Notes: generated by a model from the sequence alone, not told the origin. 64,000 bases of DNA from Yersinia rochesterensis (GCF_003600645.1 NZ_CP032482.1:1984001-2048000); one strand, 5' to 3'. Shown: positions 1 through 11,233, counted from the stretch's first letter. Numbers and translations are program-made.

Positions 1-435
1 ATGAATCGCGCGCTCGCAAGTTTCCAGATCGGAAAGAGCCAACTCAGTATTGATGGTGTCAATGTCATCCACTGGATCAACTTTGCCAGCAACATGGATG
101 ATATTGTCATTTTCAAAACAACGTACCACATGACCAATCGCTTCGGTTTCACGAATATTAGTCAAGAATTGGTTACCCAGACCTTCGCCTTTGGACGCGC
201 CTTTGACCAGGCCCGCAATATCAACGAACTCCATGGTCGTTGGCAATATGCGCTGAGGTTTAACGATCTCAGCCAGTTGATCCAGACGCGGGTCCGGCAT
301 TGGCACCACGCCCGTATTGGGTTCAATGGTGCAGAACGGGAAGTTAGCTGCTTCGATGCCCGCTTGTGTCAACGCGTTGAACAGGGTGGATTTACCAACG
401 TTAGGCAAGCCCACAATACCGCATTTGAATCCCAT
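1..435 (-). CDS. ychF: Redox-regulated ATPase YchF, N-terminal part (gene runs off the window)
   Basis: This is the first 145 codons of YchF (the OLA1 family), an Obg-related P-loop NTPase that hydrolyses ATP, binds ribosomes and is linked to oxidative-stress responses. The Walker A loop GLPNVGKST lies at about residues 9-17 and is followed by the family-typical stretch ending in FPFCTIEPN and the [10 protein letters not shown] switch region. The ATG at 435-433 begins [15 protein letters not shown], as in enterobacterial YchF. The rest of the protein, including the TGS domain, lies beyond the left edge. pth follows on the same strand in the order seen in E. coli (pth then ychF). Confidence 0.95.
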   Translation of the reverse strand, partial: MGFKCGIVGLPNVGKSTLFNALTQAGIEAANFPFCTIEPNTGVVPMPDPRLDQLAEIVKPQRILPTTMEFVDIAGLVKGASKGEGLGNQFLTNIRETEAIGHVVRCFENDNIIHVAGKVDPVDDIDTINTELALSDLETCERAIH

Positions 436-702
436 GTTTTATATCACCTTAAATAACTTAAAAATCAACCAGTTAGATTTAACAGGCCGATGTAATCAAA
501 ATTTATGCCGCCATTATACACATAATGGCGATTTATCTCGATCATGCTCTTTCGTTGTGGATATTGCTTTTATCGTAATGGCACATAGGTAATTGATTTA
601 TCTAACTCTGTGCCCGAGATCACGTTTCTGTTATCTGAAGTTTTCTGATTAATGTCCGATAACATGTCATTAGGGTCTACAGACTGAATTTGGATTATCC
701 CC

Positions 703-1161
703 ATGGAAATGAATATCTATAAATGGTTAATAGTGATTTTATTTGGGGGCGCGGTGGGCATTTTGGGTATGTGGTTTCTGACGGCAGAAACTGAACCTTC
801 GGGGCCAACTTTTGCCCAGTTAGTCGATCAATATGGCGTGCAGATAGAAAATCAATCAGGTAAAAGCGTGAGATATGTGGGTTACAAAAAAAAGACGTTG
901 TATGAGGATTTTGACAGTGTTCAATTGACGTTCACTGCCATAAATGACAAGTTCGAGCGTAGCCACGATTTATCTGATAATAAGAAAAAAGCTGCTGATT
1001 GGGAGAAACTTTTTTGCAGCGAGGCGCTACAAGATATTGCGGATGAATATGACGGTAAAAGTAATCATTTTCTCGGGCGTGTTAGAGTGATTATTGCCGG
1101 TGTTGTCCTGACCGGTGAAGGTCAGCAGGGAATCAATGCGTTGTGCAATAAAAACGAATAA
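703..1161 (+). CDS. Hypothetical membrane-anchored protein
   Basis: I do not recognise this 152-residue protein. It has one clear hydrophobic segment near the N-terminus (about residues 6-26, KWLIVILFGGAVGILGMWFL) followed by a hydrophilic domain, so it looks like a single-pass protein with its soluble part probably outside the cytoplasm. Two cysteines (one in LFCSEAL and one near the C-terminus in ALCNKN) could form a disulfide. ATG at 703 and ATG at 709 are both possible starts, and neither has a strong ribosome-binding site. It sits in opposite orientation between ychF and pth, where E. coli has no gene. Base use is more AT-rich than in its neighbours. Confidence 0.6.
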   Translation: MEMNIYKWLIVILFGGAVGILGMWFLTAETEPSGPTFAQLVDQYGVQIENQSGKSVRYVGYKKKTLYEDFDSVQLTFTAINDKFERSHDLSDNKKKAADWEKLFCSEALQDIADEYDGKSNHFLGRVRVIIAGVVLTGEGQQGINALCNKNE

Positions 1162-1174
1162 AGTGGAAGATAAC

Positions 1175-1204
1175 TTCCCCGGCGCACCGTCGCTTTCCGG
1201 GGAA
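1175..1204 (-). terminator. Hairpin at the end of pth
   Basis: Eight-base arms TTCCCCGG and CCGGGGAA are separated by 14 nt, just past the pth stop codon. Read on the minus strand they are followed by a moderately T-rich stretch, so this may terminate pth. It also lies just after the convergent hypothetical gene and could serve both. Confidence 0.45.
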
Positions 1205-1215
1205 CGGACGAACCG

Positions 1216-1806
1216 CTATGCCGTGGCTTTAAATGAATGCAGGCGATTCATTGCCTTGGTAATATCTTCTTTCAGCAGTATTTCAGTACAGCGAATAGAC
1301 TCATCAATCGCGTCGTCAATTAAGGTTTGTTCGCTAGCCGGCGGTTTACCGAGAACAAAACCGGTGACTTTACTTTTATCGCCAGGATGGCCGATACCTA
1401 TGCGTAAACGATAGAAATTTGGATTATTGCCGAGCCTGCTCTGAATGTCTTTCAGGCCATTATGGCCACCATTGCCTCCTCCCAATTTCAATTTCGCCAC
1501 ACCGGGTGGGATATCCAGCTCATCATGTGCGACTAAAATTTCTTCCGGTAGGATGCGGTAAAACCCAGCCATTGCCGCAACAGCTTTGCCACTTAAATTC
1601 ATAAATGTAGACGGCACCAGCAAGCGCACATCTTGGCCCGCCAGGTTTAACCGTGCGGTATAACCGAAGAATTTACTTTCTTCTTTCAGTTGCTGGTTGT
1701 GGCGTTGCGCTAATAAGTCCACATACCAAGCCCCCGCATTATGGCGAGTTTGGGCGTATTCAGCACCCGGATTTGCCAGCCCAACGATTAATTTAATGCT
1801 GCTCAC
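1216..1806 (-). CDS. pth: Peptidyl-tRNA hydrolase
   Basis: Pth frees tRNA from peptidyl-tRNAs that drop off the ribosome, an essential recycling step in the cytoplasm. The 196-residue protein has the usual family length. The N-terminus [21 protein letters not shown] carries the Pth signature, with the catalytic histidine at about residue 22. The conserved [11 protein letters not shown] and HDELDIPPG blocks follow, then the [12 protein letters not shown] region that lines the substrate channel. It lies upstream of ychF on the same strand, as in other enterobacteria, and is separated from it by the extra hypothetical gene on the opposite strand. Confidence 0.97.
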   Translation of the reverse strand: MSSIKLIVGLANPGAEYAQTRHNAGAWYVDLLAQRHNQQLKEESKFFGYTARLNLAGQDVRLLVPSTFMNLSGKAVAAMAGFYRILPEEILVAHDELDIPPGVAKLKLGGGNGGHNGLKDIQSRLGNNPNFYRLRIGIGHPGDKSKVTGFVLGKPPASEQTLIDDAIDESIRCTEILLKEDITKAMNRLHSFKATA

Positions 1807-1998
1807 GTCGTCATTCGCTATTACTAAAGGAATTAAAGTGTGACAGTTTACCCGTCATGGCGCGTAATGACAAAACTGGCAGTATGAATTTATTTGGAAT
1901 TAATAGTTCAATATGTGAATAGTTAATATGTGTAATAATTCAATTTCAATGCCAAATGTCTGGAAAGTGTAAAGATTTGTCGAAATATATTCCTTAGA

Positions 1999-2042
1999 TG
2001 TGATCGCCAGCGCAACACCTTCATCAGCAGCCTGACTATACT
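1999..2042 (+). promoter_or_regulatory. Possible CRP-dependent promoter of ychH
   Basis: The 331-nt gap between pth and ychH contains TGTGATCGCCAGCGCA (1999-2014), a half-good CRP site, and a -10-like TATACT at 2037-2042. If transcription starts near 2048, the site is centred close to -41.5, the class II CRP position. ychH of E. coli is a known CRP target. The right half of the site is weak, so this is an inference from spacing and context. Confidence 0.4.
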
Positions 2043-2137
2043 AAGTTATTAAGTGGACATGAATAATCGCATTAAGCAAGCATTTTTGTATGCGCAGCTA
2101 AGTGATTATTTATTGGCAACTCAAGTGGAGGTGGCTT

Positions 2138-2413
2138 ATGAAACGTAGAACCGCATCAAGGCTTGGTAATGTGCTGATGGGGCTGGGATTGGTGACCATG
2201 GTCGTTGGGGTAGGTTACTCAATTTTGGCTGAAGTGACTCAGTTTGGCCTACCACAATTCTTTGCCCATGGTGCAGTAATGAGCATTTTTGTTGGTGCAT
2301 TGTTATGGTTGGTTGGCGCTCGTATTGGCGGGCGTGAAGAAGTTGCAGACCGCTATTGGTGGGTTAAGCACTTTGATAAACGTTGCACTCGTAATAACCA
2401 ACGCCACTCATAA
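2138..2413 (+). CDS. ychH: YchH family inner-membrane protein
   Basis: This is a 91-residue stress-related membrane protein of the YchH family, whose molecular role is unknown. The start MKRRTASRLGNVLMGLGL is chosen because GGAGG lies just upstream of the ATG at 2138; a longer frame opens at 2102 without such a site. There are two membrane segments (about residues 9-30 and 46-66), and the family-typical C-terminal block YWWVKHFDKR follows. It is divergent from pth. A very small ORF with a strong ribosome-binding site follows 82 nt downstream on the same strand, possibly on the same transcript. Confidence 0.88.
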   Translation: MKRRTASRLGNVLMGLGLVTMVVGVGYSILAEVTQFGLPQFFAHGAVMSIFVGALLWLVGARIGGREEVADRYWWVKHFDKRCTRNNQRHS

Positions 2414-2495
2414 AATCTGAGTGTTGACCGTGGTGTATGACAAATCATAGCCTGTTACTACAGCTTTAAATTGAGCTGATGTTCAGGAGGAGTGA

Positions 2496-2573
2496 ATGAC
2501 GACCCAAGAATCTGTTAATCAAGAATCTATAGACCAAGAACTTATAGACCAGGAACTTATAGACCTAAAGTAG
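2496..2573 (+). CDS. Possible 25-residue pentapeptide-repeat microprotein
   Basis: This short frame has an excellent ribosome-binding site (AGGAGG at 2485-2490, 5 nt before the ATG) and ends at TAG immediately before an intrinsic terminator. After MTT the protein consists of four tandem five-residue repeats, QESVN, QESID, QELID and QELID, encoded by four imperfect 15-nt repeats at 2505-2564, then LK. It is strongly acidic and probably helical or disordered, with no membrane segment. I recognise no family. It may be translated from the ychH transcript or from its own. The good initiation site plus the terminator favour a real product, but the repeat could also be a chance slippage product. Confidence 0.45.
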   Translation: MTTQESVNQESIDQELIDQELIDLK

Positions 2574-2575
2574 AA

Positions 2576-2610
2576 AACCCGTTGTTGCATCTGCATCAAC
2601 GGGTTTTTCT
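2576..2610 (+). terminator. Intrinsic terminator after the microprotein ORF
   Basis: The arms AACCCGTTG (2576-2584) and CAACGGGTT (2597-2605) run straight into a T-rich tract, with a further TGCA/TGCA pairing possible in the loop. It begins 3 nt after the 25-codon ORF and would end the ychH-side transcript. Confidence 0.85.
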
Positions 2611-2620
2611 TTATCTGCTT

Positions 2621-2689
2621 TATACCCGTCATCGTTCAAGCTGTATGTGCGTTGGTCGGCTTCCTGCAACTCGAATGATTTAGGGTATA
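2621..2689. repeat. Short (69-bp) ERIC element
   Basis: The element runs from TATACCCGTCATCG to TTTAGGGTATA and carries the two terminal inverted repeats of ERIC, with the central part deleted. The same 69-bp form recurs at 10237, 20437 and 62500 in this window. Confidence 0.85.
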
Positions 2690-2799
2690 GTTCTTCATCA
2701 TCTATCCGTCATGCATACCCCAACATAATGCCCAAAGAGGCTCATCATGGCTAACTGCGGCCAAATAGCACCGCAGGGATATCCACTCCCGATTATTGA

Positions 2800-3789
<990 letters not shown>

Positions 3790-3945
3790 TCAGTAATCAC
3801 GGGCGGTTATTCATACTGATTGCAATATACATACGGGTATTTAAAGTCAAAAACAACATTATGGACCGGCTTTCAAACCAGTGGGACAGGTATTTTCACA
3901 AACTCAGGTCAGTGGTGCCATGATCTAGACCCTTGCTGTGCATTC

Positions 3946-4827
3946 TTATCTGTACTCACCGTTTTCAAATTTCCCAGAGCGTGCGCGATGCAATGGCGAA
4001 ACGTTCACGCCACGGGCGACAAAACCGTGCAACCACTCTGGGGCAATACTTAACACCTGCCGGGCCGATGACTCAGTGTCAAATTCTGCAAAGACACAAG
4101 CGCCGGTTCCGGTGAGGCGTGACGGAGCGTATTCTAACAGCCATGAAAGAACCTGTTCAACCTCGCGAAAACGTTTTCTTGCGATCGGTTCGCAATCATT
4201 TGCGTAAGGAGCACTTAAAAGCGCCGCCAGTGGGCGTACTGGCGTATTTCTTTTTAATTCAGGATCGGAAAAAATAATGGGCGTTGGGATGCTTACACCG
4301 GGGTGAACCACCAAATACCACTTCTCTACAGGCTCGGCGGGGTGCAACTTTTCACCAATTCCCTCGGCAAAGGCCGCATGTCCGTGCACAAAAACGGGCA
4401 CGTCGGCCCCTAACTGAAGGCCGAGAGCGGCTAATTCTTCATCAGATAAGCCACATTCCCACAAAGTATTGAGTGCCACTAACACTGTCGCTGCATTGGA
4501 AGAACCGCCACCCAGCCCACCGCCCATGGGCAAACGTTTATCGATGCTAATATCCGCCCCTCGAGATACTGCCGCCGCACTGGGGTATTTTTGCAGTAAC
4601 CGCGCCGCGCGGATTATCAGATTTTGCTCGTTTTCCACACCGGGAATTGGAGTCAATAACCGAATTTGTTCATCGTCCCGCGGCACAATCGTCAGTTCGT
4701 CGCCATAATCGAGAAATTGGAACAAAGTCTGTAATTGATGGTAACCATCAGCACGTCGCCCGGTGATATAAAGAAATAAATTCAATTTTGCGGGCGAGGG
4801 CCAAATATGTTGATTGGTATGAGTCAT
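3946..4827 (-). CDS. ispE: 4-diphosphocytidyl-2-C-methyl-D-erythritol kinase
   Basis: IspE phosphorylates CDP-methylerythritol in the MEP pathway, the route to isoprenoids in this organism. The 293-residue protein shows the GHMP-kinase ATP loop [15 protein letters not shown] at about residues 100-114. The N-terminal motif [19 protein letters not shown] holds the catalytic-site lysine and substrate-binding residues. Its ATG is separated from the lolB stop codon by a single base, so the two are almost certainly co-transcribed and perhaps translationally coupled. Confidence 0.97.
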   Translation of the reverse strand: MTHTNQHIWPSPAKLNLFLYITGRRADGYHQLQTLFQFLDYGDELTIVPRDDEQIRLLTPIPGVENEQNLIIRAARLLQKYPSAAAVSRGADISIDKRLPMGGGLGGGSSNAATVLVALNTLWECGLSDEELAALGLQLGADVPVFVHGHAAFAEGIGEKLHPAEPVEKWYLVVHPGVSIPTPIIFSDPELKRNTPVRPLAALLSAPYANDCEPIARKRFREVEQVLSWLLEYAPSRLTGTGACVFAEFDTESSARQVLSIAPEWLHGFVARGVNVSPLHRARSGKFENGEYR

Positions 4828-4828
4828 A

Positions 4829-5452
4829 CTATTGGGCCGCCCAGTTATCCATCTTCAGTTTGATGCGCTGCTCGCCCTGACTCAATTCCATACGACTAGG
4901 TAACGCTGGTGTGACTTGAGTATTGTATTCTTGATAATTAACCACCCAGGTTACGCCATTTTGTTGATAAGTCAGCTGTTTCAGGCGATATTTATCGTCG
5001 AGGGTGAAATCGGTCGTATCGCCAGGTAGCCCTAGAATCCATTGGCGTAAACTTGCTAACGGAATAGACATTCCGGTTAATTTTTGAATCATTTCTTGTG
5101 GGTCATTACTGACATAGCGCTTGCCCTGATTGTCAGTCAATTGGGTCACACCCGGTTGTACGACCAATTCTAGCTCGGTGCTACCCAGTGGGTTGGTCAG
5201 CAACAGGCGATAGCGCTCTGGGGCGGTTTGTTGCCAGAAGAAACGGGCATAAACTTTTTGTTTTTCTGACAGATAAGCAAAAGCACCCCGAGTTTGAAAT
5301 TGGCTCAATTGCTGTAATTGTTGTTCATGCTGACGCCATTGTGGCGATGTAGGGCTGGTCGCCGGGCCAGACGGCGGCGTGGTGCTACAGGCTGCTAACA
5401 GCAGAGTAGCTAATGGAAGCAGGCGATAAAAACTGATTTTGCGCTGAGGCAT
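4829..5452 (-). CDS. lolB: Outer-membrane lipoprotein LolB
   Basis: LolB receives lipoproteins from the periplasmic carrier LolA and inserts them into the outer membrane, and is itself a lipoprotein. The 207-residue form starting [18 protein letters not shown] matches the usual length and has a signal peptide with lipobox LLAAC at about residues 17-21. A longer frame adds 15 residues (beginning MPPVKKP) that the family does not have. The [22 protein letters not shown] block and the C-terminal [13 protein letters not shown] are family-typical. It is first in an operon-like run with ispE and prs, and divergent from hemA. Confidence 0.95.
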   Translation of the reverse strand: MPQRKISFYRLLPLATLLLAACSTTPPSGPATSPTSPQWRQHEQQLQQLSQFQTRGAFAYLSEKQKVYARFFWQQTAPERYRLLLTNPLGSTELELVVQPGVTQLTDNQGKRYVSNDPQEMIQKLTGMSIPLASLRQWILGLPGDTTDFTLDDKYRLKQLTYQQNGVTWVVNYQEYNTQVTPALPSRMELSQGEQRIKLKMDNWAAQ

Positions 5453-5781
5453 ATGGGTATAAATCCTATCGGTCGCAGGTTTTTTCACTGGCGGCACGTT
5501 TGATCAAGCAACTTAATGATAAAGCAAATCCGGGTGATACGTCCGAATAAAGGGCATCATTTTTGTTCACGCTAGCGGCCTGAAGGCGGAGCGTCAATAT
5601 TTTGTTCTCTTTTGTATTGGGTATAAGCAATATTGTTGTACAACGGATAACCAATTTTTAAGCATAATTTATGATAATAGTTAGGATATTGCACTGTGAC
5701 TTTTATTGATCTCGCGCATCAAGTAGAATGCGGTTCAGACGAGAATCCATACTAACATCAGTATTACTCGAAGCCGTTCTC
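5453..5781. other. Divergent promoter region between lolB and hemA
   Basis: These 329 nt must carry the promoters for both transcription units. A TAGAAT (5724-5729) could be a -10 for hemA, but no good -35 stands at the right spacing, which fits the weak promoters known for hemA in enteric bacteria. I see no repeat or RNA element. Confidence 0.4.
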
Positions 5782-7044
5782 ATGACTCTGCTTGCATTAG
5801 GCATTAACCACAAAACCGCACCTGTATCGTTACGTGAACGAGTGACATTTTCACCGGAATCGATCGATCAGGCACTCGCTAGCTTGCTCCAACAGCCGTT
5901 GGTGCAGGGCGGTGTCGTGTTGTCTACGTGTAACCGAACTGAGTTATATCTCAGCGTAGAACAGCAAGAAAACCTGCATGAACAACTGATCACCTGGTTG
6001 TGTAACTACCATAAACTCAGCCCGGATGAAGTGAAAAAGAGCCTGTATTGGCATCATGGCAATGACGCAGTGAGCCATCTGATGCGCGTCGCCAGTGGGC
6101 TGGACTCCTTAGTATTGGGCGAGCCACAAATTCTGGGGCAGGTAAAAAAAGCCTTTGCGGAATCTCAGCGCGAGCAATCACTTTCCGGTGAATTGGAGCG
6201 GTTATTCCAAAAGTCTTTCTCTGTGGCGAAAAGGGTGCGCACAGAAACTGAAATTGGTGCCAGTGCCGTTTCGGTAGCGTTTGCGGCCTGTACATTGGCG
6301 CGGCAAATCTTTGAGTCACTCTCTGAACTGAATGTGTTGCTGGTTGGTGCCGGTGAAACCATTGAGCTGGTTGCCCGTCATCTGCGAGAGCACCAAGTCA
6401 AGCATATGATTATCGCCAACCGTACTCGTGAGCGTGCTCAAGCGCTGGCGACCGAGGTTGGGGCTGAGGTGATCACTTTGCCAGAAATTGATGCCCGTCT
6501 GGCCGATGCTGACATTATTATCAGTTCCACCGCCAGCCCATTGCCAATTATTGGTAAAGGGATGGTGGAACGCGCACTGAAAAGCCGCCGCAATCAGCCG
6601 ATGCTGTTTGTTGATATCGCGGTGCCGCGTGATATTGAGCCAGAAGTGGGTAAACTGTCGAATGCCTATTTATACAGTGTTGATGATTTACAGGCGATTA
6701 TTCAACACAATATGGCGCAACGTCAGGCTGCTGCAGTTCAGGCCGAATCAATAGTGCAGCAAGAAAGCATGAATTTTATGACCTGGTTACGCGCTCAGGG
6801 AGCGGTTGAAACCATTCGTGATTACCGCTCACAAGCTGAACAGGTTCGCAGTGAGATGACGGCAAGAGCATTAGCCGCCATTGAACAGGGTGCTAATGTT
6901 GAACAGGTGGTCAATGAACTGGCCCACAAGCTAACTAACCGCCTGATTCATGCCCCCACCAAATCCCTCCAGCAAGCTGCCAGCGATGGCGATATGGAGC
7001 GGTTGCAATTATTACGCGACAGCCTTGGGCTGGATCAGCACTAG
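5782..7044 (+). CDS. hemA: Glutamyl-tRNA reductase
   Basis: HemA reduces glutamyl-tRNA(Glu) with NADPH to glutamate-1-semialdehyde, the committed step of haem synthesis by the C5 route. The 420-residue protein starts [20 protein letters not shown]; the longer frame from 5728 is unlikely because the family begins here. The catalytic cysteine lies in [10 protein letters not shown] at about residue 50. The central [18 protein letters not shown] block follows, then a Rossmann NADPH domain with [17 protein letters not shown], and a helical dimerisation domain. In Salmonella this N-terminus is a signal for haem-dependent proteolysis. It heads the hemA-prfA-prmC-sirB2-sirB1-kdsA run. Confidence 0.97.
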   Translation: MTLLALGINHKTAPVSLRERVTFSPESIDQALASLLQQPLVQGGVVLSTCNRTELYLSVEQQENLHEQLITWLCNYHKLSPDEVKKSLYWHHGNDAVSHLMRVASGLDSLVLGEPQILGQVKKAFAESQREQSLSGELERLFQKSFSVAKRVRTETEIGASAVSVAFAACTLARQIFESLSELNVLLVGAGETIELVARHLREHQVKHMIIANRTRERAQALATEVGAEVITLPEIDARLADADIIISSTASPLPIIGKGMVERALKSRRNQPMLFVDIAVPRDIEPEVGKLSNAYLYSVDDLQAIIQHNMAQRQAAAVQAESIVQQESMNFMTWLRAQGAVETIRDYRSQAEQVRSEMTARALAAIEQGANVEQVVNELAHKLTNRLIHAPTKSLQQAASDGDMERLQLLRDSLGLDQH

Positions 7045-7075
7045 TTTCCTCTAATTACAGGGTTTAAAACCACGG

Positions 7076-8158
7076 ATGAAGTCTTCTATTGTTGCTAAAT
7101 TGGAAGCGTTACAAGAGCGCCACGAAGAAGTGTTAGCGCACCTTGGCGATGCCAATGTTATTGCCGACCAAGACCGTTTCCGCGCGTTATCACGTGAATA
7201 TGCGCAATTGACGGATGTCACTCGCTGTTTTAAAGAATGGCGCAGTGTGCAAGATGATATCGAAGCGGCAGAAATGATGCTCGAAGATCCCGAAATGCGC
7301 GAAATGGCACAGGACGAACTGAAAGAAGCTAAAGCTCGTAGTGAAGAGCTGGAACAGCAATTGCAAGTTCTGTTATTGCCCAAAGACCCTGATGATGAAC
7401 GCGATTGCTTCCTGGAAATCCGTGCCGGAACCGGGGGCGATGAAGCGGCTATTTTTGCCGGTGACATGTTCCGTATGTATAGCCGCTATGCTGAGTCTCG
7501 CCGCTGGAAAGTGGAAATCATGAGCGCCAGTGAAGGTGAACATGGCGGTTATAAAGAAGTGATTGCCAAGGTGTCCGGTGACGGTGTCTTCGGCCAATTA
7601 AAGTTTGAATCGGGCGGTCACCGTGTTCAGCGCGTGCCAGAAACCGAATCACAGGGTCGTATCCATACCTCCGCTTGTACTGTGGCGGTGATGCCAGCGA
7701 TTCCAGAAGCCGAAATGCCAGAAATTAACGCCGGTGACTTGCGTATTGATACTTTCCGCTCTTCAGGAGCGGGTGGTCAGCACGTTAACACCACCGACTC
7801 TGCCATTAGGATCACCCATATTCCAACTGGAATTGTGGTGGAATGCCAGGACGAGCGCTCACAGCATAAGAACAAAGCCAAGGCGATGTCGGTGTTGGGT
7901 GCACGTATCCGTGCCGCAGAAATGCAAAAACGCCAACTGGCTGAGGCCTCTGAGCGCCGTAACTTGTTAGGGTCCGGCGATCGTTCTGACCGTAATCGCA
8001 CTTATAACTTCCCGCAAGGGCGCGTGACTGACCATCGCATCAACTTGACACTTTATCGTCTGGATGAAGTCATGGAAGGTAAACTGGATATGCTGATCCA
8101 GCCGATTGTGCAAGAGTATCAAGCTGATCAACTCTCCGCGTTGTCCGAGCAAGACTAA
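7076..8158 (+). CDS. prfA: Peptide chain release factor 1
   Basis: RF1 reads the stop codons UAA and UAG and triggers release of the finished chain. The 360-residue length is normal. The peptidyl-transferase-centre motif GGQ is at residues 233-235 in [15 protein letters not shown]; its glutamine is the substrate of PrmC, encoded next. The stop-codon-reading tripeptide is P188-E-T190 within [10 protein letters not shown], whereas E. coli has PAT; the fixed proline and threonine are kept. The gene follows hemA by 31 nt, and its stop codon overlaps the prmC start by one base (TAATG). Confidence 0.97.
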   Translation: MKSSIVAKLEALQERHEEVLAHLGDANVIADQDRFRALSREYAQLTDVTRCFKEWRSVQDDIEAAEMMLEDPEMREMAQDELKEAKARSEELEQQLQVLLLPKDPDDERDCFLEIRAGTGGDEAAIFAGDMFRMYSRYAESRRWKVEIMSASEGEHGGYKEVIAKVSGDGVFGQLKFESGGHRVQRVPETESQGRIHTSACTVAVMPAIPEAEMPEINAGDLRIDTFRSSGAGGQHVNTTDSAIRITHIPTGIVVECQDERSQHKNKAKAMSVLGARIRAAEMQKRQLAEASERRNLLGSGDRSDRNRTYNFPQGRVTDHRINLTLYRLDEVMEGKLDMLIQPIVQEYQADQLSALSEQD

Positions 8159-8988
8159 TGGATTATCAGCACTGGCTGTCATTAACGGCAGCCCGTTTTA
8201 GCCAAAGTGACAGCCCGAAGCGCGATGCCGAGATTCTGCTGAGTTTTGTCACTGGGCGGGCGCGAACTTATTTACTGGCTTTTGGTGAAACCCCCATTAC
8301 CGCTGAGCAGTTGGCGGTATTGGAATCCTTAGCGGCGCGCCGTGAACAGGGGGAGCCGATTGCCTATTTGGTCGGGGAGCGCGAGTTTTGGTCCCTGCCA
8401 TTGAGTGTTTCCTCCGCTACATTAATTCCTCGCCCCGACACCGAATGCTTGGTCGAGCAAGCTTTGGCGCATTTACCCACCACGCCTTGCCACATTCTGG
8501 ATTTAGGGACGGGCACTGGCGCTATTGCTTTGGCATTAGCCAGTGAACGCCCGGATTGCGCAGTGGTGGGCGTTGATATTAAAGCGGAAGCCGTTGCTCT
8601 GGCGCGCCATAATGCCGAGAAACTCGCGATAAATAATGTGCATTTCTTGCAAAGTTGTTGGTTTGAGTCAGTGAGTGGGCGATTTACTCTTATTGTTAGC
8701 AACCCTCCTTATATTGATGCCAATGACCCTCATCTTAATGAGGGCGATGTGCGCTATGAACCACACAGTGCGCTGGTGGCCTCAGCAAAAGGTATGGCTG
8801 ATTTGGTGGAGATTATCCGCCAGTCACCGGCTTATTTAGAAGCGGGAGGCTGGTTAATGCTGGAACACGGCTGGCAGCAAGCCAATACAGTACAGAAACA
8901 CCTTAAAGAAGTGGGATTTAGTGCTGTAATGACACATAAAGATTATGGTAATAATGATCGTGTGACGCTGGGCCAGTGGGGCACTTAA
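8158..8988 (+). CDS. prmC: Release factor glutamine methyltransferase
   Basis: PrmC methylates the glutamine of the GGQ motif in RF1 and RF2 using S-adenosylmethionine, which speeds termination. The 276-residue protein has an N-terminal helical domain, the SAM-binding ILDLGTGTGAIALALA, and the substrate-binding NPPY motif at residues 182-185 (IVSNPPYIDANDPHL). Its start codon overlaps the prfA stop (TAATG), so enzyme and substrate are translationally coupled. Confidence 0.96.
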   Translation: MDYQHWLSLTAARFSQSDSPKRDAEILLSFVTGRARTYLLAFGETPITAEQLAVLESLAARREQGEPIAYLVGEREFWSLPLSVSSATLIPRPDTECLVEQALAHLPTTPCHILDLGTGTGAIALALASERPDCAVVGVDIKAEAVALARHNAEKLAINNVHFLQSCWFESVSGRFTLIVSNPPYIDANDPHLNEGDVRYEPHSALVASAKGMADLVEIIRQSPAYLEAGGWLMLEHGWQQANTVQKHLKEVGFSAVMTHKDYGNNDRVTLGQWGT

Positions 8989-9030
8989 TCAAGAAAATTC
9001 CCGTTCAGCATAAATTAAGGACTGAAAGAC

Positions 9031-9432
9031 ATGTGGGTTGATTACATCGCCATGAAGTATTTGCATTTACTGACAGTGGTTATCAGTATTATGCTGTTTG
9101 TGTTACGTTTCTTCTGGAAATGTCGCGGTTCAGCTATGATGGAGAAACGCTGGGTAAAAATAACGCCGCATATCAATGATACGCTACTGTTTGTCAGCGG
9201 TATTGTATTGATATTTATCACTGGATTTTACCCTTTCAGTCCGCAAGGAACATGGCTGACTGAAAAGCTATTTGGCGTTATTATCTATATCCTGCTTGGC
9301 TATGTCGCATTAGGTAAGCGAACCCGCAGCCAGAATCGCCGCTGGCTTGCCTTTATACTCGCATTGGGTTGCCTGTATTTGATTATAAAACTGGCAACAA
9401 CTAAGTTACCACTGCTGATGGGATATCTATGA
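9031..9432 (+). CDS. sirB2: SirB2 family membrane protein
   Basis: This is a 133-residue integral membrane protein of the SirB family with four predicted membrane segments. The family name comes from Salmonella invasion-gene regulation, but the molecular activity is not known. A conserved opening (YIAMKYLHLLTVVISIMLFVLRFFW) and the PHINDTLLFVSGIVL block are visible. It overlaps sirB1 by 4 nt (ATGA) and lies in the hemA-kdsA run. Confidence 0.9.
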   Translation: MWVDYIAMKYLHLLTVVISIMLFVLRFFWKCRGSAMMEKRWVKITPHINDTLLFVSGIVLIFITGFYPFSPQGTWLTEKLFGVIIYILLGYVALGKRTRSQNRRWLAFILALGCLYLIIKLATTKLPLLMGYL

Positions 9433-10238
9433 GTAGCATTGCTGATTTCGAATTTAACAACGCGTCCCTGTGTGATGGGGTGTTACTGGTTACCCAGGAG
9501 ATTCGACAGAATTTTCCACTGGCTGATGTGCGTAAGCAACTGCAACAGCTCGTTGATGATGCCAAGGCCGCGATGCCCGCCGGTCTCAATCAGGATCAGC
9601 AATTAGAAGTGCTTATCGATCTGTTCTATCGTAAATGGAAATTTGGTGGGGCAGGCGGGGTTTACCGTCTGTCAGATGCCATCTGGCTCGATAACGTGTT
9701 GGACAAACGCCAGGGGACCCCGGTGTCGCTGGGCGTTATTTTCCTGCACATTGCGCATCAATTGGAGCTGCCATTGATGCCAGTTATTTTCCCAACTCAA
9801 TTGATTCTGCGTGCGGATTGGCTAGATGAAGAAATGTGGCTGATTAACCCACTGAATGGTGAAACACTGAACGAGCATATGCTGGAAGTGTGGATCAAAG
9901 GCAATCTGGGGTTGAGTGCCGAGTTGGAAGATGAGGATTTGGAAGAGGCGGAAAATACCCTAATTGTACGCAAAATGCTCGATACGCTGAAAGCAGCATT
10001 AATGGAAGAGAAGCAGATGGAGCTGGCCTTGCGTGCCAGTGAAGCGGTGTTGGCTTTTGATCCCGATGACCCGTATGAAATTCGCGATCGTGGCCTGATT
10101 TATGCCCAATTGGATTGCAATCATATTGCTATCTCTGATTTAAGCTATTTTGTCGAACAGTGCCCGGAAGACCCCATTGCTGAAATGATAAAAATGCAGA
10201 TCCACTCCATTGAGCAACAGCGAGTGACGTTGCACTGA
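9429..10238 (+). CDS. sirB1: SirB1 family protein
   Basis: This is a 269-residue soluble protein with an N-terminal transglutaminase-like domain (about residues 40-160, with GTPVSLGVIFLHIAHQLELP) and a C-terminal tetratricopeptide-like helical part (LALRASEAVLAFDPDDPYEIRDRG). No biochemical function is established. Translation starts inside the sirB2 stop (ATGA overlap). The stop codon abuts a short ERIC element, which therefore sits in the transcript between sirB1 and kdsA. Confidence 0.9.
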   Translation: MSSIADFEFNNASLCDGVLLVTQEIRQNFPLADVRKQLQQLVDDAKAAMPAGLNQDQQLEVLIDLFYRKWKFGGAGGVYRLSDAIWLDNVLDKRQGTPVSLGVIFLHIAHQLELPLMPVIFPTQLILRADWLDEEMWLINPLNGETLNEHMLEVWIKGNLGLSAELEDEDLEEAENTLIVRKMLDTLKAALMEEKQMELALRASEAVLAFDPDDPYEIRDRGLIYAQLDCNHIAISDLSYFVEQCPEDPIAEMIKMQIHSIEQQRVTLH

Positions 10239-10305
10239 TACCCGTCATACTTCAAGCTGCATGTGTGTTGGCCGCCTTCCTGCAACTCGAATTATTTTGG
10301 GTATA
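10237..10305. repeat. Short (69-bp) ERIC element between sirB1 and kdsA
   Basis: The terminal repeats GATACCCGTCATACTTCAAG and TTTTGGGTATA enclose a deleted core. The first bases overlap the sirB1 stop codon. As RNA the arms can fold into a hairpin between two genes of one operon. Confidence 0.85.
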
Positions 10306-10366
10306 TTTATGGCAATCACCTTGTTGAGTAATAACTCACTATAATTAATCTCGATTTATCCTTTAG

Positions 10367-11233
<867 letters not shown>

